Source: an uncultured Poribacteria bacterium
GTDB lineage: Bacteria; Poribacteria; WGA-4E; WGA-3G
Direction of reading: 5' to 3'
Assembly: GCA_951828515.1 (NCBI GenBank)
Contig: OX639992.1
Location: forward strand, 1,602,439-1,666,438
Length of the DNA: 64,000 nucleotides
The notes below the pieces were generated by a model that was given only the letters and a program-made list of their open reading frames with translations, did not search any database and had not been told where the DNA came from. Each line of letters begins with the position of its first letter. Position 1 is the stretch's first letter. Of this stretch, positions 35,615 to 44,370 are shown piece after piece. Position numbers and translations under genes: made by a program.

Positions 35615-36835
35615 ATGAATAAAAATGTAGCCCTTATATTTGGTGGATGCACACCTGAACATGAAGTCTCAATCGTAACAGCACACCAAGTCTATCTCGC
35701 CCTACAAGACTTCAATGGTGAATCGGGCGGGCATCAGGTTATCCCTATTTATGTCACGAAAAACGGCGAATGGTTAACCGGCGACGCACTTGGCGATTTG
35801 TCCGCCTTTACTGATGGAAATTTGCCGCACCCATCCGACTTCGACAAAGTCAGCGTTGAATTTCATCCGAACCCGCAATTTGTTGTTACCGCTAAACATT
35901 GGCTCGGGCAGAACGTTCGGAGAAGAACTGTTCTTCCGGTAGATGTCGTCTTTCCAGCAATACACGGCATGCATGGTGAAGATGGAACGCTTCAAGGGTT
36001 ACTTGAGCTTATGAATCTGCCTTACGTTGGTGCACGAGTCGTCGGCTCCGCTGTCGGCATGGATAAAATCATGATGAAGGCAATTCTCAACGAAAATGAA
36101 CTTCCAATACTCCCGTATTTATGTTGGACCCATCATGATTGGGAGACGCGCCGTGCCGAACTCATCAAAAAGGTGGAAGCCTCGCTTTCTTATCCACTGT
36201 TTGTCAAGCCTGCCATGAGCGGCTCAAGTATCGGGGTCAGCCACGTTAAAAATCAGGATGAGCTTTGCGTTGCTGCGGAAGTTGCAGGACATTATTCACG
36301 CAGAATCCTCGTCGAAAAAGCGGTCGAAAATCCACTCGAAATCAACTGCGCCGTAATGGGGATGGACGATCCAACAGCCTCTGTTTGTGAGCAACCTGTG
36401 ACGCAGGCAAACTTTCTCAGTTTTGACGATAAATACATCCATCAAGAGGGAGAATCTTCAGGAATGGCAGGTGCAGACAGGAAAATTCCTGCACCCATTT
36501 CAGAAAAATTGACGTTACATATACAAAATCTTGCGCTACAGACCTTTCAGGTTTTAGATTGCGCTGGTGTAGCACGTATCGACTTCCTCGTAGATGCAAA
36601 CGAGAACGTTTACGTAAATGAAATCAACACCATTCCTGGATCGTATAGTTACTATCTGTGGACCCATCAAGGCATTGAGTTTCCGCAACTTGTATCGGAC
36701 CTCATCGATTTAGCACTTACGGCACATGCAGAGAAAAATGCGTTAACCTATACATATACGACGAACCTCCTAAGCCAAGCAGGGGCGAGTCTTGCGAAAT
36801 TGAAGAAAGGCGATAAGTTAGGAGGTACTGCGTAA
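35615..36835 (+). CDS. ddl: D-alanine-D-alanine ligase
   Basis: 406 residues, ATP-grasp fold, somewhat longer than the family norm of about 310-370. N-terminal GGCTPEHEVSIV (about 10-21), AIHGMHGEDGTLQG (about 114-127), PAMSGSSIGVS (about 201-211) and the C-terminal EINTIPGSYSYYLW (about 338-351). It makes the dipeptide used by MurF. The C-terminal extension of about 25 residues is unremarkable. Confidence 0.94.
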   Translation: MNKNVALIFGGCTPEHEVSIVTAHQVYLALQDFNGESGGHQVIPIYVTKNGEWLTGDALGDLSAFTDGNLPHPSDFDKVSVEFHPNPQFVVTAKHWLGQNVRRRTVLPVDVVFPAIHGMHGEDGTLQGLLELMNLPYVGARVVGSAVGMDKIMMKAILNENELPILPYLCWTHHDWETRRAELIKKVEASLSYPLFVKPAMSGSSIGVSHVKNQDELCVAAEVAGHYSRRILVEKAVENPLEINCAVMGMDDPTASVCEQPVTQANFLSFDDKYIHQEGESSGMAGADRKIPAPISEKLTLHIQNLALQTFQVLDCAGVARIDFLVDANENVYVNEINTIPGSYSYYLWTHQGIEFPQLVSDLIDLALTAHAEKNALTYTYTTNLLSQAGASLAKLKKGDKLGGTA

Positions 36836-36837
36836 AA

Positions 36838-36968
36838 TGGCTTTCAGCAGTCGATAAAGAGGTTTTCTGATAAATTAGAGTGTTTTTGCTTGGGTGTTTC
36901 CTGCTAACTGCTGACCGCCTCTTTGCTGACGACTGATGGCTATTTTTGCTCACGACTGACAGTTGACT
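36838..36968. repeat. TCAGC-type interspersed repeat (ddl-mraY gap)
   Basis: It fills the whole gap. It contains TTTCAGCAGTCG at the left, the 18-mer GTGTTTTTGCTTGGGTGT in the middle (related to pieces near 41205 and 50385), then AACTGCTGACCGCC, TTTGCTGACGACTGATGG and GACAGTTGACTGC. It reaches to within 13 nt of the mraY start, and no ribosome binding site is visible there. Confidence 0.7.
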
Positions 36969-36981
36969 GCTAATAAAAAAT

Positions 36982-38085
36982 ATGTTTTATCATCTCCTAT
37001 ATGAGAATCTCGTTGAAGTCTTTTCGCCATTCAACATTTTTCGCTACATCAGTATCCGAGCGATTTATGCAACGGCAACATCGTTGGTTATCGCGCTTGT
37101 CTTGGGACCGTTCATGATAAATCGGCTCAAACAACTTCGGATCGGCGAACACATACGCGAAGAGGGACCAAAAGATTACCAGAGCAAAGCAGGAACTCCA
37201 ACAATGGGAGGCGTGCTTATTATCGTTTCCGTCCTGATATCGGTAGTGTTCTGGTCGCGTTTGGATCAACCGTATATCTACTTGATGATTCTAACAATGC
37301 TCTGGTTCGGTGGACTCGGATTTATAGATGATTACAGCAAATTGGTAAAACAACAATCCTTAGGACTCCGAGGCTGGCATAAGATTGGACTTCAAACAGT
37401 AGGCGCGTTAGTAATCGCTGGCTATCTTTACCAGTGGGGTCCTGCACATACTGGAGATTTAACAACACGAACATCGCTGATCCTTCCGTTTTTTAAAGAG
37501 GTTCAGCCAAATTTAGGTATCCTGTTTATCCCCTTTGCAACGCTGGTCATAGTCGGTGCCTCTAATGCCGTCAATCTTACCGATGGAATGGACGGATTAG
37601 CGATTGGATGCACCCTGTTTGTTGCGGGGACCTTAGGCATAGTCGGGTACATGACAAGCCACAGTGAGATTGCAGCGTACCTGAACATCTTTCACTTGCC
37701 AGTGGGCGGAGAAGTTACAACAGTTTTCTGTGCAGCGTTAGTCGGTGCGGGCTTGGGATTTTTATGGTATAATGGGCATCCGGCGCAAGTCTTTATGGGA
37801 GATACTGGATCGCTGGCACTCGGTGCCACACTTGGAACAGTAGCCGTGCTTATAAAGCAGGAATTTCTACTCGTGATAGTCGGTGCCATTTTCGTCGCTG
37901 AAACATTATCGGTTATCATCCAAGTCTGGTCATTCCGTACATTTGGCAAACGTGTGTTCAAGATGTCTCCTATCCACTACCACTTCCTGCTCTCAGGGTG
38001 GAAAGAATCCAAAGTTGTCATCCGATTTTGGATTGTGGGGCTTATTCTGGTCTTAATAGCCTTAAGCACATTAAAACTTCGGTGA
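36982..38085 (+). CDS. mraY: Phospho-MurNAc-pentapeptide translocase
   Basis: 367 residues, polytopic inner-membrane enzyme that makes lipid I. Family motifs: FIDDYSKLVK (the first aspartate pair), NLTDGMDGLA, NGHPAQVFMGDTGSLALG and, near the C-terminus, SPIHYHFLLSGWKESKVV. The length is normal. The start follows a TCAGC repeat, so its translation signal is either repeat-derived or weak. Confidence 0.96.
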   Translation: MFYHLLYENLVEVFSPFNIFRYISIRAIYATATSLVIALVLGPFMINRLKQLRIGEHIREEGPKDYQSKAGTPTMGGVLIIVSVLISVVFWSRLDQPYIYLMILTMLWFGGLGFIDDYSKLVKQQSLGLRGWHKIGLQTVGALVIAGYLYQWGPAHTGDLTTRTSLILPFFKEVQPNLGILFIPFATLVIVGASNAVNLTDGMDGLAIGCTLFVAGTLGIVGYMTSHSEIAAYLNIFHLPVGGEVTTVFCAALVGAGLGFLWYNGHPAQVFMGDTGSLALGATLGTVAVLIKQEFLLVIVGAIFVAETLSVIIQVWSFRTFGKRVFKMSPIHYHFLLSGWKESKVVIRFWIVGLILVLIALSTLKLR

Positions 38086-38086
38086 G

Positions 38087-38163
38087 GAATGGCTGTCAGC
38101 CGTCAGTAGTTCGCGTAGCAGTTACGGGCGTTTTCACTGCCACAAGCGAGTGGCTAACAGTCA
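38087..38163. repeat. TCAGC-type interspersed repeat (mraY-murD gap)
   Basis: Left part ATGGCTGTCAGCCGTCAG; middle hairpin-like ACTGCCACAAGCGAGTGGC; right end CTAACAGTCA directly touching the murD ATG. Confidence 0.7.
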
Positions 38164-39624
38164 ATGACTATGATGCAATTACAAGGCAAGCGGGTTACAG
38201 TTTTTGGCTTGAATCGAAGCGGGATCGCTGTGGCGAAATTACTATATTCATACGGTGCCGTTGTTACGCTTACAGACACGCGTTCCCGTGAAGCACTCTC
38301 AGCAGAAATTGCCACGCTCAATGCGTCCTCAGAACCAAGCAAAGCGCAGACTGCTAACAACAAGTTTTCGGACACCTACAATCCGTATCGAACATATTTC
38401 AGTGGACATCCTTTGGAATGCCTTACAGACACAGATTTTATAGTGGTTTCCCCGGGTGTACCGCTTGATATTCCCATCCTGTGCGAGGCGCGGTCGAGCA
38501 ACCTCCCAATCCTCGCGGAATTGGAGGTTGCCGCGAGCGTGTGTCCGGCGCCCATTGTCGCCATCACTGGCACGAAAGGTAAATCAACAACGACACTACT
38601 TACAGCTGCCATACTAAAAGCCGGTGGTAGATTCCCAAACGTTCGTGTTGCTGGCAACATCGGGGTTCCATTGGCAGCGGAGGTTCAAAACCTTACAAGT
38701 CGAGATATAGTCGTTGTTGAGGCAAGTAGTTTTCAGTTGGAAAGCACCGTGACCTTTCATCCAAAGGTTAGCGTCGTGCTTAATTTGTCCCGCGACCACT
38801 TGGACAGGCACAAAACAATGTCCGCCTATCGTGAGGCAAAACAGAAAATTTCTGACAACCAGACAACTGCAGACTGGATAGTTCTCAATGATTCAGATGC
38901 ATCTGTCAAGGATTTCGCCGCATCAACATCGGCAGAAGCGATCTATTTTACAGACAAAGGTGCTCCCGAAAATCTGTCGTTCTCAGGAACATTTAAAGAT
39001 GGTTCGGGACTTTTCGTGCAGCAGCATGGCACACGCGAGAAAATATGTGACATCGTGGACATTCCACTTCCAGGATCGCACAATGTCCAGAACGTCCTCG
39101 CCGCTATTGCTGTAGGACGAATTTTTGGTGTAACAGAGACAGAAATCCGAGAAGCACTTCAACGCTTCGATCAGTCGCATCCGGCTTTATCCCATGCTTT
39201 TGAGTTGGTCAGGACTTTAGAAGGTGTCCGATTTATAAATGACTCAAAAGCGACAAACGTGGCGGCGGTTAAAGCCGCTCTTGAATCGTTAGTAGACTCT
39301 CAGGTTTTACTCATAATGGGCGGATACGACAAGGGGAATGATTACACACCTTTGCGTGAAATCGTTCAAACTAAGGTTAAAAGTGCGGTAATGCTCGGCG
39401 AGTATACCGAACAGATTGAAAAAACCCTCGCCGATACCACAAAAATAATGAAAGCGGAAACAATGGCAGCAGCTGTGCAGATGGCACATAAACACGCGGC
39501 ATCGGGCGATGTTGTCTTGTTGTCCCCGGCGAATGCAAGTTTTGACATGTATCCCGATTATAAAGCAAGAGGCACTGATTTTAAAGAAGCAGTTGACGCG
39601 CTCCACCGTAAGGGCATCAGCTGA
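38164..39624 (+). CDS. murD: UDP-MurNAc-L-alanine:D-glutamate ligase
   Basis: 486 residues (family about 450). N-terminal nucleotide-sugar domain GLNRSGIAVAKLL (about 15-27), ATP motif GTKGKSTTT (about 137-145), VVEASSFQLE, LNLSRDHLDRH and NDSKATN. The first domain has an extra polar stretch (about 57-78) between LNASSEP and YRTYFSG. ATG 38164 follows a repeat with no visible ribosome binding site; the ATG codons at residues 3 and 4 are alternatives. Confidence 0.94.
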   Translation: MTMMQLQGKRVTVFGLNRSGIAVAKLLYSYGAVVTLTDTRSREALSAEIATLNASSEPSKAQTANNKFSDTYNPYRTYFSGHPLECLTDTDFIVVSPGVPLDIPILCEARSSNLPILAELEVAASVCPAPIVAITGTKGKSTTTLLTAAILKAGGRFPNVRVAGNIGVPLAAEVQNLTSRDIVVVEASSFQLESTVTFHPKVSVVLNLSRDHLDRHKTMSAYREAKQKISDNQTTADWIVLNDSDASVKDFAASTSAEAIYFTDKGAPENLSFSGTFKDGSGLFVQQHGTREKICDIVDIPLPGSHNVQNVLAAIAVGRIFGVTETEIREALQRFDQSHPALSHAFELVRTLEGVRFINDSKATNVAAVKAALESLVDSQVLLIMGGYDKGNDYTPLREIVQTKVKSAVMLGEYTEQIEKTLADTTKIMKAETMAAAVQMAHKHAASGDVVLLSPANASFDMYPDYKARGTDFKEAVDALHRKGIS

Positions 39625-39700
39625 GATCGAGATCCAAAACACCAAGCCTGAAACGTTTTTCTAACTATGGACTCCTGGGCTGACTCTTACGGAAAGAACA

Positions 39701-39796
39701 TTATAGTAGATTCTGTAATTAATTTTACACCAAACTCGGTGCGGTTAGAAACCGCACCTACCGGGGGTGTGCAGATATTTTCGGGCTTTACTATAA
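39701..39796. repeat. MITE-like element B (murD-ftsW gap)
   Basis: About 96 bp. The left end is TTATAGTAGATTCTGTAA and the right end is GGGCTTTACTATAA, shared with element A. The core hairpin is GCGGTTAGAAACCGC. The left arm recurs inverted at 53369-53417. The ftsW frame is open through it. Confidence 0.75.
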
Positions 39797-39837
39797 AATC
39801 CAATTTATCGTCAGTTAACCGCAAGGAACACAAAAAA

Positions 39838-41112
39838 ATGGCACGCAATTACCAAAACTCTGCCCGTAACAATAAGAATCGTAAATCCAAATCAAAATTT
39901 GGGTTTAAATGGACAAACACGCGCGTCTATTCCGTTGTAGAGGAGCAGCAGAAACAGGCAGTAGAACCCTCCCCTCCGCAAAATTTGGGAGGAATGGATA
40001 AAGGGTTGATCGCTCTCACGCTCTGCCTGATTGCAATAGGTATTCTGATGGTATACAGCGCAAGCCATCTTCTCTCTTCAAGACATTATGATGGCTATAG
40101 TTACCGTTATCTACAGATACATATCATCGCGTGCGCCATTGGTTTAGTTGGCATGTACCTTACTTCCTATCTACCCTATCGGTTCTATGCGAGGTTCGCA
40201 AATCTCTTCCTAATACTCGCCTTTATAGGATTATTATTGGTTTTCGTCCCAGGTTTAGGTGCAAGCGTACAAGGTGCGGAAGGCGGTAGATTTAAACGCT
40301 GGATTAATATAGGATTGCCTATCAATTTTCAACCTGTTGAATTTGCGAAAATAGCGTTGGTTATGCATGTAGCAAATTTCATAAGCCGTAACCCAGAACG
40401 TGTCAAGAGTTTTTTCAACGGTGTACTTCCGAATATCTTAATTGTAGGTGCCGCTTTTGGTCTTGTATACATCCAACCAGATTTTGGTTCGGCGTTCTTA
40501 TTGGTAGTAACCGTCTGTATCGTGCTATTTGTCGGCGGTATGCGTATCTGGCACGTGCTAACACTCGCCGGCGCGGGGGGAGGCGCCCTCACTTTGCTCA
40601 TCGTTCGGGATTCGTATAAACTAAAGCGGCTCATGGATTACATGGCAATGTTGAAATCCCCAGATGCGACGAGCTATCACTTAACACGTTCACTGGATGC
40701 CCTCGAAAGCGGCGGACTCCTCGGTTTAGGAATCGATAGCAGTCTTCAGAAAATATCACGTCTTCCCTATCCACACACAGATTTTATTTTCGCAGTCTTA
40801 GGTGAGGAATTCGGGTTTATCGGGGCAGTGACGGTGACGCTTATTTTCATGCTTTTTGTATGGCGAGGACTCCATATTGCCCGGCACGCGAATGATCTAT
40901 TCGCTTCTTTACTTGCCACCGGAATTACGGCACTCATCGGTCTCCAAGCATTCATTAACATCGGTGTTGTGACAGGCTTGTTGCCAACAAAAGGGATCAC
41001 ATTACCGTTTATTAGCTACGGCGGCTCATCAATCGTTCTAAGTCTGGTCAGCGTCGGGATACTTTTGAATGTATCACGTAGCAGCAGTAAAGCGCAGACT
41101 GATTCCAATTGA
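39838..41112 (+). CDS. ftsW: Septal peptidoglycan glycosyltransferase FtsW
   Basis: 424 residues, SEDS family, about ten membrane segments. A basic N-terminal tail (about 1-55, rich in N, K, R) precedes the first helix. Motifs: GILMVYSASH, NFQPVEFAKIALV, VYIQPDFGSA and the C-terminal GLLPTKGITLPFISYGGSS. ATG 39838 has AAGGA 11 nt upstream and is preferred over the frame-extended ATG 39667, which would read through the MITE. It works with FtsI. Near-identical short blocks (CAAAACxCCAAxCCTGAAAC) flank the gene at 39634 and 41165. Confidence 0.94.
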   Translation: MARNYQNSARNNKNRKSKSKFGFKWTNTRVYSVVEEQQKQAVEPSPPQNLGGMDKGLIALTLCLIAIGILMVYSASHLLSSRHYDGYSYRYLQIHIIACAIGLVGMYLTSYLPYRFYARFANLFLILAFIGLLLVFVPGLGASVQGAEGGRFKRWINIGLPINFQPVEFAKIALVMHVANFISRNPERVKSFFNGVLPNILIVGAAFGLVYIQPDFGSAFLLVVTVCIVLFVGGMRIWHVLTLAGAGGGALTLLIVRDSYKLKRLMDYMAMLKSPDATSYHLTRSLDALESGGLLGLGIDSSLQKISRLPYPHTDFIFAVLGEEFGFIGAVTVTLIFMLFVWRGLHIARHANDLFASLLATGITALIGLQAFINIGVVTGLLPTKGITLPFISYGGSSIVLSLVSVGILLNVSRSSSKAQTDSN

Positions 41113-41256
41113 AATGAGTGTCTCATTTAGTGAGAACGAATAAAAGAAACTGACAAATCGAAAATCAAAACGCCAAACCTGAAACGAAGTGGAAGGGTTT
41201 TTGTTTAAGAAACGCCCAAGCAAAAACGGTGTTTCTTCAACGCTACGGAACGGAAT

Positions 41257-42582
41257 ATGAAACCTCAGATGCATTCTATCGAACCTCAAGGAAAATTAAA
41301 AAATTCTAAGCGTTACGATAGAAATTTATCAAAAACCGACGACCCCAGCTTACTGACACTGCAACAGCGTGCAACAGACAAAAAAATCGTTATCGCTGGT
41401 GGTGGAACAGGCGGGCATATCTATCCCGCGATTGGTATCGCCCAAGCACTGCAACGCTTGGATACTACAGTAGACATTGCATTCATCGGTGGTTCGGACA
41501 AATTGGAATCAACGCTTGTTCCAGAACATGGGTTCCGTTTCTTGCCCATTTCGGTTGCTGGGTTTCCGCGTCGCCTCACTTTACAGTGGTTACCAACCAT
41601 CTGGAAGGCATTTCATGGACTTATCCAGTCATTGCGATATATGAAGGAGTTGAAACCAGACGTTGTTATAGGAACGGGGGGATATGTTTCAGGTCCGGTT
41701 CTGTTAGCCGGTCTTCTGTGCAAAATTCCAATTGCTATCCAAGAACAGAATGCTTCTGTTGGCTTAACGAACGCTATATTGGCACGATGGGCGGATGTCG
41801 CCTACCTTGCCATGGAATCGGTTCGCGAGAACAATTCGTTCCGACGAACCACAAATATAGAGATAACAGGAAATCCTATTCGTCCTGCAATCACCACATT
41901 CCCAAGATGCGAGGAGACCTACAGAAGGTTCGGATTGCACCCAGAACGGAAAACTATTTTTGTGATGGGCGGCAGTCAGGGTGCCCATGCTATCAATGAA
42001 GCGATTGTAGCAGCACTACCACATTTAGTCGAATATGCCGACCAGCTCCAGATCGTCCATCAAACTGGTGCAATGGAAGTAGAAAAGGTTCAAACGGCGT
42101 ATGACCGGATACTCGCTTCGCATCGAACCCTCAACTCGATTCCGACACAAGACAACAAAGCACGAGTTGAAGGTTCGGGATTCCTATATTGTGTCAAACC
42201 TTTCTTTGATACTGTCGAGGAAATCTATAGCATCGCAGACGTCATGGTGTGCAGAGCCGGAGGAATGACGATCGCCGAGGTAACCGCATGTGGTATCCCC
42301 GCAATTTTCATACCCTTACCCTCGCAAACCGGAAACAATCAAGTCTTAAACGCTCACACTGTTGCAGAAGAGGGTGCGGCTGTTGTTCTTGAACAAGATG
42401 ACTTCACAGTAGAGGTATTGGTTAAAAACCTAACGAACATGACCATGGACGGAAATACGCATGAACAGATGGTAACGGCAAGCCGAGCACTCGGTAAACC
42501 GCATGCCAGCGATGACATTGCCGAGTCGATTCTCTCAAGAATGGTAATCAGCAATCAGTTATCGGTTAAAAGAGAGCTGTGA
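41257..42582 (+). CDS. murG: Lipid II synthase MurG
   Basis: 441 residues. It transfers GlcNAc to lipid I on the inner face of the membrane. Motif GGGTGGHIYPAIGIAQAL starts near residue 48, so there is an N-terminal extension of about 45 polar residues. Also GTGGYVSGPVLLAG, QEQNASVGLTN, GGSQGAHAIN and CRAGGMTIAEV. The last residues (about VISNQLSVKREL) are coded by the start of a TCAGC repeat, so the natural C-terminus has been replaced or extended. Confidence 0.93.
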   Translation: MKPQMHSIEPQGKLKNSKRYDRNLSKTDDPSLLTLQQRATDKKIVIAGGGTGGHIYPAIGIAQALQRLDTTVDIAFIGGSDKLESTLVPEHGFRFLPISVAGFPRRLTLQWLPTIWKAFHGLIQSLRYMKELKPDVVIGTGGYVSGPVLLAGLLCKIPIAIQEQNASVGLTNAILARWADVAYLAMESVRENNSFRRTTNIEITGNPIRPAITTFPRCEETYRRFGLHPERKTIFVMGGSQGAHAINEAIVAALPHLVEYADQLQIVHQTGAMEVEKVQTAYDRILASHRTLNSIPTQDNKARVEGSGFLYCVKPFFDTVEEIYSIADVMVCRAGGMTIAEVTACGIPAIFIPLPSQTGNNQVLNAHTVAEEGAAVVLEQDDFTVEVLVKNLTNMTMDGNTHEQMVTASRALGKPHASDDIAESILSRMVISNQLSVKREL

Positions 42583-42660
42583 TTGTAGGACTACCCCTGT
42601 GGCTGCCCAACACCTCTTTCAACTGACTGTTAACAACTGTTCTCACTACGAAGCATGATA
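42544..42660. repeat. TCAGC-type interspersed repeat (murG 3' end and gap)
   Basis: It starts inside murG with GTAATCAGCAATCAGTTATC, then CAACTGACTGTTAACAAC and the motif TTCTCACTACGAAGCATG. A nearly identical TTCTCACTGCGAAG block occurs at about 50511 and 53193 and inverted at about 62900. Confidence 0.65.
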
Positions 42661-42679
42661 ACTATTCTTCTGGCTGCTA

Positions 42680-42817
42680 TTATAGTAAAACCCATAATTA
42701 AGTTTACACTCTGTAATGCGGCGAGGTTAGGGGGAAACGCCCTATCAAAAACACCTCGCCAGCAATGTGGGTTTTGTGTTTTCAAGAGCGTGCAGATATT
42801 TTCGGGCTTTACTATAA
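42680..42817. repeat. MITE-like element A, copy 5, with an internal insertion
   Basis: About 138 bp with the standard ends. The core hairpin is split by about 20 extra bases, GGGAAACGCCCTATCAAAAA. The reverse complement of that block also appears in the repeat at 62788-62998 (GATAGGGCGTTTCCC). It lies upstream of murC in the same orientation as the copies before murF and ftsW. Confidence 0.8.
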
Positions 42818-42901
42818 AACCGTACAAGTTACAGAAAACTATCAACCGGATCGGTAACCCGCCTGTAATGGAAGGCGGTCAGAGGAGCCATAATTAAAAA
42901 G

Positions 42902-44266
42902 ATGTTTGGAAAAACACGACATATTCATATCATCGGTATCGGAGGCGCCGGATTAAGCGGCATCACTGAGATCCTGCTGGATCTCGGATTCCACGTAACA
43001 GGCTCAGATATCCGCAAATCATATACCACGGAACACTTGCGTGGACGAGGAGCAACTATCTATTATGAGCATGCCGCATCACACATACAAGGTGCCGATG
43101 TCGTCGTTTTTTCCCCCGCTATTCCGCCCGAAAATCCAGAACTCCTCGCTGCAGAAAAGCAGAAAATTCCAATTGTTAGAGGCGCGGAGATGTTAAACGA
43201 AATCACTCGAATGCGCTACAGTGTTGCCGTCAGCGGAACACACGGAAAAACAACTACAACAGCTATGACTGCGACAGTCCTTGCCAGTCTTGATCCGACA
43301 GTTGTCGTGGGTGGGAAACTCATGAATGGCAGTCACGCTCGAAGTGGCGAAGGCAATGTTATGGTAATCGAAGCAGATGAGGCGTACGGTTCAATTGAGA
43401 TGTTTTATCCAACTGTTGCTGTTGTTACGTCAGTTGATGCTGACCATCTGGATTATTACAATAGCATTGACGAGATTGGTGAAACCTTTCTCAAATTCAC
43501 CAATAAAGTTCCCTTCTACGGCACGGCAGTTCTCTGCTTGGATGCCGAGAACATTCAAAGTTTTATCCCTCGGGTTAAAAAGCGTTATATTACCTACGGA
43601 CTTGAGACGCGAGCGGATTTGATCGCTGAAGGTATTACCGTGGAAGGTCCCACATCTCGTTACCGAGTTCGCAAAAATGGACACCTATATGGCGAAATTC
43701 ACCTTAAAATGCCGGGTCGCCATAATATTTCTAATTCTTTGGCAGCAATAGCCGTTGGACTTGAACTTGATATTCCTTTCGATCAAATTCGGGAGAGTCT
43801 TGAGTCATTTCAGGGTGTACATCGTCGCTTTGAAATACTTGGTGAAGTTAACAACATCATTGTCGTTGACGATTATGCACACAATCCAGCAAAGTTGAAA
43901 GCCGCATTGAGCGGTGCGCGCGACGGATATAAGCGTCGTATTGTCGCCGTTTTTCAACCGCATCGATACCAACGCGTCAGAGATTTAGCAGATGAGTTCT
44001 CTCGCTCTTTTTATCAAGCAGATGTCCTCATTGTCACCTCAATCTACAGTGCGGGTGAGGCACCTATTGAAAACGTCACGGCTGAAAAATTGGCAGCAGC
44101 GATACAATCACACGGACATCGCCACGTTTACTATGTGCCAGACACAGATGAAATTCCGGACGTTCTGATGAAAATAACACAACCAGAAGACATTGTCATT
44201 ACGTTGGGGGCAGGGGACATCAGTAAAGTAGGACACGAGTTCTTAAATAGACTTCAGGCAGAATAG
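42902..44266 (+). CDS. murC: UDP-MurNAc-L-alanine ligase
   Basis: 454 residues, normal length. N-terminal nucleotide-binding GIGGAGLSGITEILLD (about 11-26), ATP motif SGTHGKTTTTAM (about 106-117), TSVDADHLDYY, GVHRRFEILG and DDYAHNPAK (about 322-330). It adds L-Ala to UDP-MurNAc. AGAGGAG lies about 18 nt upstream of the ATG, farther than usual. In many genomes murB follows murC; here ftsQ follows and murB is absent. Confidence 0.95.
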   Translation: MFGKTRHIHIIGIGGAGLSGITEILLDLGFHVTGSDIRKSYTTEHLRGRGATIYYEHAASHIQGADVVVFSPAIPPENPELLAAEKQKIPIVRGAEMLNEITRMRYSVAVSGTHGKTTTTAMTATVLASLDPTVVVGGKLMNGSHARSGEGNVMVIEADEAYGSIEMFYPTVAVVTSVDADHLDYYNSIDEIGETFLKFTNKVPFYGTAVLCLDAENIQSFIPRVKKRYITYGLETRADLIAEGITVEGPTSRYRVRKNGHLYGEIHLKMPGRHNISNSLAAIAVGLELDIPFDQIRESLESFQGVHRRFEILGEVNNIIVVDDYAHNPAKLKAALSGARDGYKRRIVAVFQPHRYQRVRDLADEFSRSFYQADVLIVTSIYSAGEAPIENVTAEKLAAAIQSHGHRHVYYVPDTDEIPDVLMKITQPEDIVITLGAGDISKVGHEFLNRLQAE

Positions 44267-44370
44267 CCATTAGCAGTCAGCAGTCAGAAAGAGAACCTTG
44301 TGGCAGGCATCAAAAGTATTACTGCCACAAATCCCTGAAAGCCGAAGGAAACCGACAGCCGACAGCCATT
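44266..44370. repeat. TCAGC-type interspersed repeat (murC-ftsQ gap)
   Basis: AGCCATTAGCAGTCAGCAG at the left, an internal hairpin TTGTGGCAG / CTGCCACAA (about 44298-44330), and CCGACAGCCGACAGCCATT touching the ftsQ start. The internal hairpin recurs in inverted orientation at about 50461-50495. Confidence 0.75.

Noticed and set aside
38325-38400. Possible repeat insertion in murD
   Set aside because: A 14-nt match (AAAGCGCAGACTG) to the end of ftsW exists, but the surrounding sequence does not match a known repeat, and variable loops are common in this MurD domain.
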